DNA from: Sphingobacteriia bacterium
GTDB lineage: Bacteria; Pseudomonadota; Alphaproteobacteria; Rickettsiales; 33-17
Direction of reading: 5' to 3'
Assembly (NCBI GenBank): GCA_017304685.1
Contig: JAFKLR010000003.1
Coordinates: forward strand, 310,001 to 374,000
Length of the DNA: 64,000 bases
The notes beneath the pieces are model-generated. The model saw nothing but the letters and a program-made list of their open reading frames with translations. It was not told the DNA's origin and searched no databases. Numbering within the stretch: position 1 is the first letter of the stretch; each line of letters opens with the position of its first letter. This document shows positions 42,644 through 51,060 of the stretch, one piece after another. The translations under genes were made by a program, and so were the position numbers.

Positions 42644-43864
42644 ATGAGCAAACGTAAATTACCAAAAAGAAGAAAAACGCTATCTGCGATGGAAGAGAGC
42701 GCAATAAACAGTTTAGCGTCTTTAGCTGGTAGTCAAAGTACAGAAGTTCCTCAAGTAAATAATAATATTAATACGAATGTTAATATTAACATTAGTCATA
42801 CAAATGTAGTGGAACCAAGACAGGAAACTTCAGATGTCATTCCTTTAGGGGTTCAAAGTACACAGCCTGTAGTTGTTAATATAAGTAACACAAATGTTAT
42901 TGTACCATCTTATTTACAACATTCATCACAGCCATATCAGATAGAGCAAAATTATGAATATCAATATTCAAATTATAGGCAAGCTTCGCAGCAGAACTAT
43001 AGGCAGCCATTTCCTTTATCAGAGCGCCACTCTCAAGTGCAATATACTACGCCTTTGTCAGTAGTTAATATTAGTCAGCATGCACCAATGCCCAAAACAA
43101 ATGTTATTCAGCATGCGCCAGTGCAAGTAACTAATATTCCTATTCAGCAAAGTGATTTTAGGGAAAGAATTGCGCCAACATCTAATATAGCACTTAAATC
43201 AGCGCAATTTGAGAAACCGGTACCTTCTAAACCTATAAGTGTAGAAGCTTTTTATAGGGAAGAAATGGTTAGAAAAATACAATCTTCAGGTGAAACAACA
43301 AGCAAAAATAGAAGGCCAATTTTACCAAAGCGTGTTAAAGTTAGTGAAATTGTAGATTTAACTATATCTGATGATAAAGAAAAAACAGCTAATATTAATA
43401 ATAACAATAATACTAACATTCCAAACACAGTAAGTATTACCAATATTGCAAATCCTATGAATGTTTCTAATCCAGTTTATAAACTTGGTTCAGGCGAAGC
43501 CTTAAATAGGAATGATATAAATAATCTTAATAGATATGTAGAAGCTAGAGCTAATGCAATTGCAGATATGGTGAAAGATTATTATGAAAAAAAATCTGAC
43601 TACCAATTACCTATTTTCTATTATTTACACAATATACATAATAGGACAAGTGAGAAGCCTGATTCAGATAAAATTTATATTAATATTGAATTGCGTCCGC
43701 ATTTGCAACGTTACGCAGGAATTTACGGCCTACAATTTTATGATTTACAAGACTTTGTGTGGGAAAACCCTAAGCTTATATTAGAAGAAAATAATAAATA
43801 TCAGCAGAATAATTCTCATCGCTCAAATGTTGAAAAACCATCTCCAACTATAAGAAGAAAATAA
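42644..43864 (+). CDS. Asn/Gln-rich protein with basic N-terminus and internal repeats
   Basis: A 406-residue protein. It opens SKRKLPKRRKTLSAMEES, a dense basic cluster like a nuclear localisation signal. Residues about 40-280 are low-complexity, rich in Asn, Gln, Pro and Ser, with imperfect repeats around 'VNISxTNVxxP' (VNINISHTNVVEP, VVVNISNTNVIVP, then SVVNISQHAP). The last 120 residues look folded (LNRYVEARANAIADMVKDYY, then LQRYAGIYGLQFYDLQDF). No family recognised. GAGGAAT lies before the ATG. A 12-bp hairpin follows the stop. Confidence 0.72.
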   Translation: MSKRKLPKRRKTLSAMEESAINSLASLAGSQSTEVPQVNNNINTNVNINISHTNVVEPRQETSDVIPLGVQSTQPVVVNISNTNVIVPSYLQHSSQPYQIEQNYEYQYSNYRQASQQNYRQPFPLSERHSQVQYTTPLSVVNISQHAPMPKTNVIQHAPVQVTNIPIQQSDFRERIAPTSNIALKSAQFEKPVPSKPISVEAFYREEMVRKIQSSGETTSKNRRPILPKRVKVSEIVDLTISDDKEKTANINNNNNTNIPNTVSITNIANPMNVSNPVYKLGSGEALNRNDINNLNRYVEARANAIADMVKDYYEKKSDYQLPIFYYLHNIHNRTSEKPDSDKIYINIELRPHLQRYAGIYGLQFYDLQDFVWENPKLILEENNKYQQNNSHRSNVEKPSPTIRRK

Positions 43865-43867
43865 TTA

Positions 43868-43900
43868 AAGAGGCTATAAAATTTGTCCTTATAGCCTCTT
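43868..43900. terminator. Hairpin terminator
   Basis: AAGAGGCTATAA (43868-43879) and TTATAGCCTCTT (43889-43900) form a 12-bp perfect stem with a nine-base loop, three bases after the stop at 43864. Confidence 0.75.
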
Positions 43901-43982
43901 CATTCATTAAATTAAATTCTCGACTCGTAAAGTAATTATATATATAAACTGCCTTAATTAACTTATAATTGAGGTAAGTGGC

Positions 43983-46073
43983 ATGGCTCTTGTAAAATCA
44001 TTAGTAAATGAAAAAGGTTTTTTAATTTATAGCAATAATGAAATAGTTTGTTTATGTCTAAACAATGAAACCTATACTCAGTGTGATGAAGAAATACTGT
44101 TAAATGTGTTTTCAAAAATGACCGAGACCGAAGTTGAAAAATTTATTAAAGGTAATAATTATTGCAGTATAAAGATAGCCTTTGAACAAGGTTTCGATAA
44201 GCTTTTAAATAATATCTTTGCTAAAATCACAAATAAAGAAGAAATTAATTTAGTCGAGGTAGTAAAAAAAGGCTTTGAAACTGCGTGTATGAGAGATTTT
44301 GGGAGTATTTTAAAACTTACTTTACAATATTACAAAGATTCTAAAGCAAATGAAGAATTGGTAAGTGTTTTTAAAAGCAGGGAAGTGTTAAATCGCTTAT
44401 TTAATTATCTGCCAAGTGAATCAGCTCTTAATATTGTAATGGAATATTTAACTGATATAGACCTTATAGAAATAGTTGATGAACATTTTAAAAGTGATGG
44501 TAAGCAAATTTACAATATCATCTATCGCATTGCACCTGAACATTTAAAAAGAATTTTAAACGCTATGAGCTTAATAAAGCTTGAAGAAATTTTTTCAAGT
44601 ACTATGTATAGTTCACACAAAACATATCAATTTTTCTTTAATATAGTTTTTAATCATTCTCATAATATTTCTGATATAAGGCCTGCGGAGATAATAACTC
44701 AAAGACTTAGCGAAAATTTGCAAAGGAAAATATTTGTTGAAGGATCCCATAGTTTCTTTTCGGAAATGTGGTCTAATCCTAAAGTATTTGTTGCAATTTG
44801 TAGAAGCTTAAAGCCAAATGTGTGGGATAAAGTATTTATCCATAATAATTTTGAATTATTTGAAAATTATCTTTTTGATTCATTTACGAACGATGAAAAA
44901 GTAAAAGTATTTGAATATATTCTTGAAACAAGACCCTTAAAGGAAATTGAATGGCTATTATTTAAAAATGATAATAAATGCTTAGAGCAATGTTTTCATT
45001 TTAAGGGTTATATCGATACACTCTTAAGGTTTTCTCGAAAGACTTATCAAAATCAACCAATAAATCAAATTAAAGAAAAAATTTTAGAAATAGTTTTTCA
45101 TGATCCAGGGTTTCATAAAGAAGTATTTGATAATTTATCATTAGAAGAAGCCAGAAAACTTATTAAATCTTTTTATAAACTAGAAGAAGGAATTATTGAT
45201 GAAGAATCAGTTTTTTGGTCTGTATTAAATTTAAGAAAACCCCCAGAAAAAGTACTTGAAAGTATTTTTTCTTTAACCGTTTATTTTGACCGCGAAATTT
45301 GGCAAGATATGTTAAAATGTACTGTTATAAAAGAATTATATTTAACCGGTATAAATCAGTTTGATGAAAAAAATGAGCATTTATATAAAATTACTAAAAA
45401 CCTTAAAGCTTTAGGTTTATTAGATAATGTAATAGGCACTCAAAGTTTTGCTAAAAGATTTGAGGAATTATTAGAAAAAAGCCTTCCAACTAATCTTGTG
45501 TATAAATGTCCTTCCATAAATATAAAATTCGGATACATTCTTGCATATTTGCCTCATGAATTTCGCACGCAAATTATAAAAAATCTTACCTCTCTCTCTG
45601 AAAATACTATTCAGCAGGAAATTTTACAAAAAATTGTACAAGCTGCAGAAGTTTTTTATGATCTTATTCAAGTGAAAAAAATGGATGATTTACTTGCTGC
45701 TAAAATTATGCTTTTAAAAACTCATTATAATATAAAATCAGATTTACCTGCCTATAAAGCATTTACTCTTCTTAATAAAAGCGTTTTTGCATTTTTTCAC
45801 AATTCTAAAGCAGAAGAAAATAAAGAAGAGACATCAAAATTTTATGAAAATGTAATTATACCTTTTTATAAAGAGCTTATTACCCAACCTGGGTTTGATG
45901 AAAAATCATATGACCTTACTTTAAAAAATGAAGAAGTGAAGGAAGTATTAAAAGAAATGACTTGGCAAGAAATTACTAAAAGAAGTAAAGAAAAAACTTT
46001 TTATCAAAACAGAGAGGCAATTGAAGAGGAAAATATAATTCAAGTTAATAATGTGTTAAGCAAATCAAAGTAA
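43983..46073 (+). CDS. Large alpha-helical protein, paralogue of 37201-39597
   Basis: A 696-residue protein of helices and short loops without membrane segments or known motifs. Related to the 798-residue gene at 37201 (see the shared FYDLIQ.KK block). GAGGTAAG lies five bases before the ATG. Its last 76 bases plus 14 bases of downstream sequence (45998-46087) occur again, apparently without a mismatch, at 48747-48836. Function unknown. Confidence 0.75.
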   Translation: MALVKSLVNEKGFLIYSNNEIVCLCLNNETYTQCDEEILLNVFSKMTETEVEKFIKGNNYCSIKIAFEQGFDKLLNNIFAKITNKEEINLVEVVKKGFETACMRDFGSILKLTLQYYKDSKANEELVSVFKSREVLNRLFNYLPSESALNIVMEYLTDIDLIEIVDEHFKSDGKQIYNIIYRIAPEHLKRILNAMSLIKLEEIFSSTMYSSHKTYQFFFNIVFNHSHNISDIRPAEIITQRLSENLQRKIFVEGSHSFFSEMWSNPKVFVAICRSLKPNVWDKVFIHNNFELFENYLFDSFTNDEKVKVFEYILETRPLKEIEWLLFKNDNKCLEQCFHFKGYIDTLLRFSRKTYQNQPINQIKEKILEIVFHDPGFHKEVFDNLSLEEARKLIKSFYKLEEGIIDEESVFWSVLNLRKPPEKVLESIFSLTVYFDREIWQDMLKCTVIKELYLTGINQFDEKNEHLYKITKNLKALGLLDNVIGTQSFAKRFEELLEKSLPTNLVYKCPSINIKFGYILAYLPHEFRTQIIKNLTSLSENTIQQEILQKIVQAAEVFYDLIQVKKMDDLLAAKIMLLKTHYNIKSDLPAYKAFTLLNKSVFAFFHNSKAEENKEETSKFYENVIIPFYKELITQPGFDEKSYDLTLKNEEVKEVLKEMTWQEITKRSKEKTFYQNREAIEEENIIQVNNVLSKSK

Positions 46074-46087
46074 TGTTTACCTTATTT
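45998..46087 (+). repeat. 90-bp direct repeat, left copy (3' end of a gene)
   Basis: The last 76 bases of the alpha-helical protein gene, including its stop, plus 14 bases. Identical by eye to 48747-48836, in the same orientation. The two copies bracket 2,659 bases that hold the three-gene membrane module. Confidence 0.9.
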
Positions 46088-46136
46088 TTAAGACTATAAA
46101 ACCTGCTCTTTTATTAATTTAAATAAAACAACTTAT

Positions 46137-46172
46137 AAGTATACTCTCTAAAAAATTTTAAAGAGTATACTT
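46137..46172. terminator. Bidirectional hairpin terminator
   Basis: AAGTATACTCT (46137-46147) and AGAGTATACTT (46162-46172) form an 11-bp stem, and TAAAA/TTTTA inside can extend it. It sits between the convergent genes ending at 46073 and 46201. Confidence 0.75.
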
Positions 46173-46200
46173 AAACTAGATAAAGATTTAAAGAGTTTTT

Positions 46201-47052
46201 CTATTTATTAGGAAATTTAACTACAAAAGAACTATTATTAGAATTTTTTAATTTTCTAAAAACTATCTCTCCTAAAAGCTGCGCATCTTTTTGAAGTATA
46301 TCTATAAAAGCACCAGTAGGATTTACTAGTGTTTTAAGTGTTTGCATTGCTATCATATCAAACAAATCATTAGAATTTGAACGTTGATTCAAATACGTAT
46401 TACCTAAAGTATGGGTTACATTACTTAATGTGCTTTGATTAGTTTGATTTATTACAAGTTCTGTAGAAGGGTCAAGATCAGTCGGCCTGTTTTTTCTTTT
46501 ATAATAAGCAAAATACGCAGTACTTGCTACCAATAAACCTATACCGACACCTTTAATAACTTTTGTATGTTTTTTATATATGTCTTTTAAATTATCTAAT
46601 AAAGATTTATTAGTTGGAATTATAACATTAGTAAATTCTGTATAGGGTAATATATCACTTGTATTTTTTATACAATATTCATAATATGCAATCATTCTTT
46701 GTATTTCTGTATATCTAACATTATTTTGATCTAGATATGGTTTTATAATATATGCTTTACAAATAACTTTATCTTTATCATTAGTGATATTTAATTCCTG
46801 ACAATAAACATTAGTTATAAATTCAAGCTTTTTTTCTATATAATTAAAAATATTTTGAGAGTTTTCAAGAAAAGTATGCGCTGCTTTAAAGTCAAATTTA
46901 GTTATACTACTTAGAAATTTATTAAAGTTAGACTCAAATAAAACAATTTCATCATCAATATTTTTTTCTGCTTCATTTATTAAATTTTGAGCATGAACAG
47001 AAACGTTAAATTTTGGTATTTTGTATTTTAATATTGTTTCTTTTTGTATCAT
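46201..47052 (-). CDS. Helical protein with C-terminal membrane anchor, module gene B (copy 2)
   Basis: A 283-residue paralogue of 13320-14003. The soluble helical N-terminal part is followed by YTEIQRMIAYYEYCIKN, then NLKDIYKKHTKVIKGVG leading into the hydrophobic VIKGVGIGLLVASTAYFAYY. Beyond the membrane segment it has a longer tail than copy 1 (about 95 residues, Asn/Thr-rich). Its ATG overlaps the stop of the upstream gene (ATGA), so the two are translationally coupled, just as in copy 1. Function unknown. Confidence 0.8.
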   Translation of the reverse strand: MIQKETILKYKIPKFNVSVHAQNLINEAEKNIDDEIVLFESNFNKFLSSITKFDFKAAHTFLENSQNIFNYIEKKLEFITNVYCQELNITNDKDKVICKAYIIKPYLDQNNVRYTEIQRMIAYYEYCIKNTSDILPYTEFTNVIIPTNKSLLDNLKDIYKKHTKVIKGVGIGLLVASTAYFAYYKRKNRPTDLDPSTELVINQTNQSTLSNVTHTLGNTYLNQRSNSNDLFDMIAMQTLKTLVNPTGAFIDILQKDAQLLGEIVFRKLKNSNNSSFVVKFPNK

Positions 47053-47768
47053 ATATTTATTCCTTTCTTAGTAATTTCATTTTTAGATTTTTCAAAAATA
47101 CTTCTTAAGCAATTGCTTAATTTATTAGATAAAGTATTTGTAGAGATATTTTGGTTTTTATAAGAATTAGATAAAAAATACTGAGTTAAAAAATCTGATA
47201 CAATATAAGTAATTAAAAATACCGAAATTGATAAAAAGATATTTTTAAATAATTTATGAGAAGATTTTTTTTCTACACGTTTTTCAAAGTGGTCAAAAAA
47301 CAAACCCATTTCATTGTATTTTTCTTCAATGCCTGTTTGTACATCTAATTGTTTGCTCAAATTTTTTATAATAACCAATTTATCTCTTAAAAAATGATTA
47401 TTATAATCATTTTCATCTTCTAAATTAAAGTTTAAACGTTCAATGGATTGCTTGTAATATTTTAAGGCTTCTTGTCGTTGGTTTAATGACATATATATTT
47501 CAGCTAAGCTTTCACAGGCCATGTTTCTTACAGTCAATCTTTGTAAAGGTCGTGTTAAATTTAAAATATCTAAACAACACCTAATTGCTATTTGTATATC
47601 ATTACCTTGATTTCTACTGCGTAAATGATCTGATAAAAAAACCAAAGCTCTTATATTGTTTGGGTCGCATTGTAAACATTTAAAAAGTTCATTAATACCT
47701 GCATCAATATTATTTTGCATTAATAATTGAACTGCATTATTTAAAAATGTTCTGGCTTCTAAACTCAT
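47049..47768 (-). CDS. TPR-like protein with C-terminal membrane segment, module gene A (copy 2)
   Basis: A 239-residue paralogue of 14006-14722. TPR-like units cover the first 140 residues (IDAGINELFKCLQCDPNNIR; RQEALKYYKQSIERLNFN), with the shared landmark LRSRNQGNDIQ. A hydrophobic segment NIFLSISVFLITYIVSDFLT lies near residues 180-200, then a polar tail. Start chosen at 47768 (MSLEART): AAGAGG is seven bases upstream. An in-frame start at 47798 would overlap the upstream gene and has no such site. Coupled to gene B downstream. Confidence 0.8.
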   Translation of the reverse strand: MSLEARTFLNNAVQLLMQNNIDAGINELFKCLQCDPNNIRALVFLSDHLRSRNQGNDIQIAIRCCLDILNLTRPLQRLTVRNMACESLAEIYMSLNQRQEALKYYKQSIERLNFNLEDENDYNNHFLRDKLVIIKNLSKQLDVQTGIEEKYNEMGLFFDHFEKRVEKKSSHKLFKNIFLSISVFLITYIVSDFLTQYFLSNSYKNQNISTNTLSNKLSNCLRSIFEKSKNEITKKGINI

Positions 47769-47778
47769 GATAAACCTC

Positions 47779-48504
47779 TTATTCTTTAAATTTACCAATT
47801 ACATAAGGTTGATTGTACATTTCTCTATAATTGCAATATCTATATAAAAATTCATTTGCAGCCTGTAAGCCTTCACTAAATTTTTCGTTAATTCTTTTAT
47901 TATAATTATCAATATTATCTCTATAATTTAATATAGTCTCTTTTGGTTGAGCAGGATATAAATTTTTATATTGCTTTTTAGCTTTAATTTCTTTTTCTAA
48001 CATTTGCATTGCTTGGTACATTTTATTAAACATATCGTTAAAATGCCCTTTGTATAAAACATCATCAGGGTTAATTTGCTTTATGTTTTTCTTATATATA
48101 TCGTAAAAAGATTTTATAAGTTCTACAAATTCCTTTGGTTTTACTTCAAAAGGTTCGTAGTTGGTATTTTCAATATTATTATTATATAGCCTGATTAATC
48201 TTTTAATTTCAGGATACATTTGCTCTTTTAATTTAAGTAATTCTTCTGTTTCGCCAGGGAACATTTTTTCAAAACCATCAATAAGCCCTGCAACGGAAAC
48301 CTCATTATTATTTTCTAATACCTGGCCCAGAACTTGATTTTGGTTATTATTGTTATTTGGTTGAGGATTGTGTACTGCTTGTACCGGTCTATTAGTATAC
48401 CATGTGTATAACGCATTAACTGCTAAAAGACCTGTAACAAATATTCCTAGCGGAACAATAAATGGTTCATTACGTTCTTGTTCTTCCCTGTCTCTTCTTC
48501 TCAT
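47779..48504 (-). CDS. N-terminally anchored protein upstream of module copy 2
   Basis: A 241-residue protein: a very basic/acidic start MRRRDREEQERNEPF, one hydrophobic segment IVPLGIFVTGLLAVNALYTW (about 16-35), an Asn/Gln-rich linker, then a helical domain. This is a single-span protein with its bulk on one side. It ends 10 bases before gene A and is probably its operon leader. Module copy 1 has no counterpart; the gene upstream there is the giant ankyrin protein. GGAGC precedes the ATG. Function unknown. Confidence 0.75.
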   Translation of the reverse strand: MRRRDREEQERNEPFIVPLGIFVTGLLAVNALYTWYTNRPVQAVHNPQPNNNNNQNQVLGQVLENNNEVSVAGLIDGFEKMFPGETEELLKLKEQMYPEIKRLIRLYNNNIENTNYEPFEVKPKEFVELIKSFYDIYKKNIKQINPDDVLYKGHFNDMFNKMYQAMQMLEKEIKAKKQYKNLYPAQPKETILNYRDNIDNYNKRINEKFSEGLQAANEFLYRYCNYREMYNQPYVIGKFKE

Positions 48505-48746
48505 TTTGTTGCTCCATAAAAATCATATAGTTTTTATAACTAATAGTTCATTTTATAACAAGCGTTAAGAAAGTATAAAAAACAGTAACTTAATAAATAT
48601 GTTTATAATAAATATATTAAAAAAAGGTAAGTAATTCATTAACTTAGTTTAGTGTAATTATTATTTTACGCATAATGATTATAAGAAATGTAATAAAAAA
48701 TCATTATAATATAAGGTATTTAAAGTAGTTATATTCATTAACAAAA

Positions 48747-48836
48747 TTTTTATCAAAACAGAGAGGCAATTGAAGAGGAAAATATAATTCAAGTTAATAA
48801 TGTGTTAAGCAAATCAAAGTAATGTTTACCTTATTT
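48747..48836 (+). repeat. 90-bp direct repeat, right copy (orphan gene end)
   Basis: Orphan copy of the end of the gene at 43983-46073. The sequence before it shows no match to the rest of that gene. It lies in the 600-base non-coding stretch before pheS. Confidence 0.9.
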
Positions 48837-48872
48837 ATATAATAAATTTTTATTTAAATTAAGGAGATGTAT

Positions 48873-49022
48873 ATGCTTACTTCTAAAAGAGAATTAGGTT
48901 TTGAAGGCGTTTCTTCACCTAACAGGAAAGCAAATATATTTTATTAGGAATATAAAATTATTAAAAGTAATAGGGAGCTTTACGATGAGTTTACAAGTAT
49001 TTGTAACGATCCTTCTCTATAA
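48873..49022 (+). pseudogene. Short frame interrupted by an in-frame TAG
   Basis: AAGGAG (48861-48866) stands six bases before ATG CTT ACT TCT, giving MLTSKRELGFEGVSSPNRKA and four more residues to a TAG. The same frame then continues for 24 codons (EYKIIKSNRELYDEFTSICN...) to a TAA. The good ribosome binding site and continuing coding-like frame suggest a small or truncated gene broken by one nonsense change. No family recognised. The rest of 48505-49106 shows only the repeat and the pheS palindrome. Confidence 0.4.
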
Positions 49023-49070
49023 TATTCAAGCTTTATGCATTAAATATTGAACTTAATAGTAAGTTATAAT

Positions 49071-49106
49071 ATTATAAGCCCATATTTTAAAATATAGGCT
49101 TATAAT
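49071..49106 (+). promoter_or_regulatory. Long palindrome touching the pheS start codon
   Basis: ATTATAAGCC (49071-49080) mirrors GGCTTATAAT (49097-49106), with the centre CATATTTTAAAATATA also almost palindromic, one mismatch in all. The hairpin ends at the base before ATG (49107) and contains the region where a ribosome binding site should be. It could end upstream transcription, or control pheS translation. Confidence 0.6.
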
Positions 49107-50165
49107 ATGTCTGAATTAGAACTTAAATTTAAAGAATGTGTAGAGAAAGTAAGGGCTTCTAAAACCTTACCTGAACTCGAGCAAATAAAAGCTGAAGTGT
49201 TGGGTAAATCAGGTTTTTTAACCCTTGAAATGGGTAAAATTAAAGATTTACCTGTAGAAGAAAAGAAAAGTTTTGGTGCACGTGTTAACCAAGTAAAATT
49301 AGAAATAACTGAGGTTATTGATTCAGTTCGCGAAAAGCTTGAAACCGAAAGTTTAAATCAAAAGTTACAGTCTGAAAGGATTGATGTAACTTTACCAGTA
49401 ACACCACTTCCAAAAGGTTCAATTCACCCTATTAATCGTGCTTTTGAAGAAGCTATTGCAATTTTCGGTGCAATGGGTTTCTCAGTTGTTACAGGACCTG
49501 AGATTGAAGATGATTTTCATAATTTTACCGCTTTAAATACACCTGAAACTCACCCTGCACGTGCTATGCATGATACGTTTTATATTGAAGGTGATAAATT
49601 ACTTCGTACACAAACCTCAAGTGTACAAATTAGGTATATGACCAATAATAAGCCTCCCTATAGAATCATTTCGCCTGGAAGAGTTTATAGGTGCGATTAT
49701 GATGCAACTCATACCCCAATGTTTAATCAATTAGAAGTTTTATGCGTTGATAAAGGTATTAATATGGGGCATTTAAAATTTACTCTAAGCCAGTTTTTTA
49801 GCAAATTCTTCGAAGTTGATAATGTTCCAATAAGACTAAGACCAAGCTTCTTCCCATTTACTGAACCTTCAGCAGAAGTAGATGTAGGTTATGGTAAAAA
49901 AGATGGGGCAATTAAAATTGGCGGTGGCAATGAATGGCTTGAGATTCTTGGTTGCGGTATGGTGCACCCAAATGTTCTTAAAAACTGCGGAGTGGACCCT
50001 AATGAATACCAGGGTTTTGCTTTAGGCATGGGAATGGATAGAATGGCAATGCTTAAATATGGGATCGGTGACCTTAGAAGCTTCTTTGAAGGTGATAAAA
50101 GATGGTTTGATTATTATAACTTCTCAAACTTTGACATACCGAACTTAATCTACGGTCTTTCATAA
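49107..50165 (+). CDS. pheS: Phenylalanine-tRNA ligase alpha subunit
   Basis: Catalytic subunit of the alpha2-beta2 synthetase that charges tRNA-Phe. The 352-residue length is normal. After an N-terminal coiled coil (about 1-90) come the class II motifs: FTALNTPETHPARAMHDTFY, RVYRCDYDATHTPMFNQLEV, the RPSFFPFTEPSAEVDV strand, EILGCGMVHPNVL and the final motif 3 GFALGMGMDRMAMLKYGI. The beta subunit normally follows directly, but here it is 8.2 kb downstream. No clear ribosome binding site; a palindrome occupies that place. Confidence 0.97.
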   Translation: MSELELKFKECVEKVRASKTLPELEQIKAEVLGKSGFLTLEMGKIKDLPVEEKKSFGARVNQVKLEITEVIDSVREKLETESLNQKLQSERIDVTLPVTPLPKGSIHPINRAFEEAIAIFGAMGFSVVTGPEIEDDFHNFTALNTPETHPARAMHDTFYIEGDKLLRTQTSSVQIRYMTNNKPPYRIISPGRVYRCDYDATHTPMFNQLEVLCVDKGINMGHLKFTLSQFFSKFFEVDNVPIRLRPSFFPFTEPSAEVDVGYGKKDGAIKIGGGNEWLEILGCGMVHPNVLKNCGVDPNEYQGFALGMGMDRMAMLKYGIGDLRSFFEGDKRWFDYYNFSNFDIPNLIYGLS

Positions 50166-50293
50166 ATACATTTTATTTTTATTATAATTAAGCAATCTTA
50201 AGCCATAAAACTCAGTTTAATTTGTAATTATTATTCAAGTGAACAAAGAATGTTTTTACTTGTTATAGATTATATTTAAAAGGAAATTATAAA

Positions 50294-51016
50294 ATGAGAA
50301 ATCAGGAAGACAAGAAGAGATTGAGAGATGAAAATTTAAATGTAAACAGTAATTCTGAACAACCTAAACAGAAAAAGCAAAAAATCTCACATAATTCTAT
50401 TTCATTAATACTTAATAAAGAGAATGTTGAAAATTTAAAATTAGAGGATATTTCTTTTTCTAATATAAGTGAACAAAATAAACCTTTAGAAGAAGAGCCT
50501 ATTTACTACACTGAATTTGATAAAGCAACTCAAGAATATTGTAGAACGGTAGGAAAAATATTTAATGATGCTTTAAATGAATTTGAGCAATCATTAGGAA
50601 ATTTTTTCAATCTGCCAATAGTTAAAAGAAACCTTATAATAATGGCAAAATATTATTCTAATACTTTAAATGAAGAAATAAAAAGTAAAAAATTAAGACA
50701 AGCATTAAGTGAGATTAATAATGTGATCGAAGATATTTCATGGAGAATTACAGGTACGCTTTTAATTTTAAGAATTAATTATATAAGCAAAGGAGAGGAA
50801 AAAATATCTGTTCCGGGCGAAAGTATTCCAGAAAGAAAAAACCTTATTGATGCAATAAAGAAAAAAGCAATTAAAACCTTGAAAGATGATTTAGTTGAAC
50901 AGGTCGAAGATTTAATGTCAGATAAAGTAAAAGAAAAGTACGATTTAGAAAAAATTGGAAATTCATTTAGACATATTATTACTATAAATAATAATAGCAC
51001 ATGTCTTATGTGGTAA
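50294..51016 (+). CDS. Unknown protein with basic N-terminus
   Basis: A 240-residue protein of no known family, between pheS and def. The N-terminal 40 residues carry two basic clusters (KKRLR and KQKKQKI) in a polar, Asn-rich stretch, like nuclear import signals; the rest is helical with an amphipathic region. It ends in S-T-C-L-M-W, which has the Cys at the CaaX position, but Trp is an unusual last residue, so prenylation is doubtful. AAAGGAAA precedes the ATG. Likely a lineage-specific accessory gene inserted into the pheST region. Confidence 0.7.
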   Translation: MRNQEDKKRLRDENLNVNSNSEQPKQKKQKISHNSISLILNKENVENLKLEDISFSNISEQNKPLEEEPIYYTEFDKATQEYCRTVGKIFNDALNEFEQSLGNFFNLPIVKRNLIIMAKYYSNTLNEEIKSKKLRQALSEINNVIEDISWRITGTLLILRINYISKGEEKISVPGESIPERKNLIDAIKKKAIKTLKDDLVEQVEDLMSDKVKEKYDLEKIGNSFRHIITINNNSTCLMW

Positions 51017-51060
51017 TAAAATAATGGAATATAATTTTAATTATTTTTAGGAAAATAAAA

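Noticed and set aside
50294..51016. C-terminal CLMW as a prenylation signal
   Set aside because: The cysteine is at the right place, but Trp is not a usual last residue for farnesyl or geranylgeranyl transferases; kept only as a note in the gene entry.
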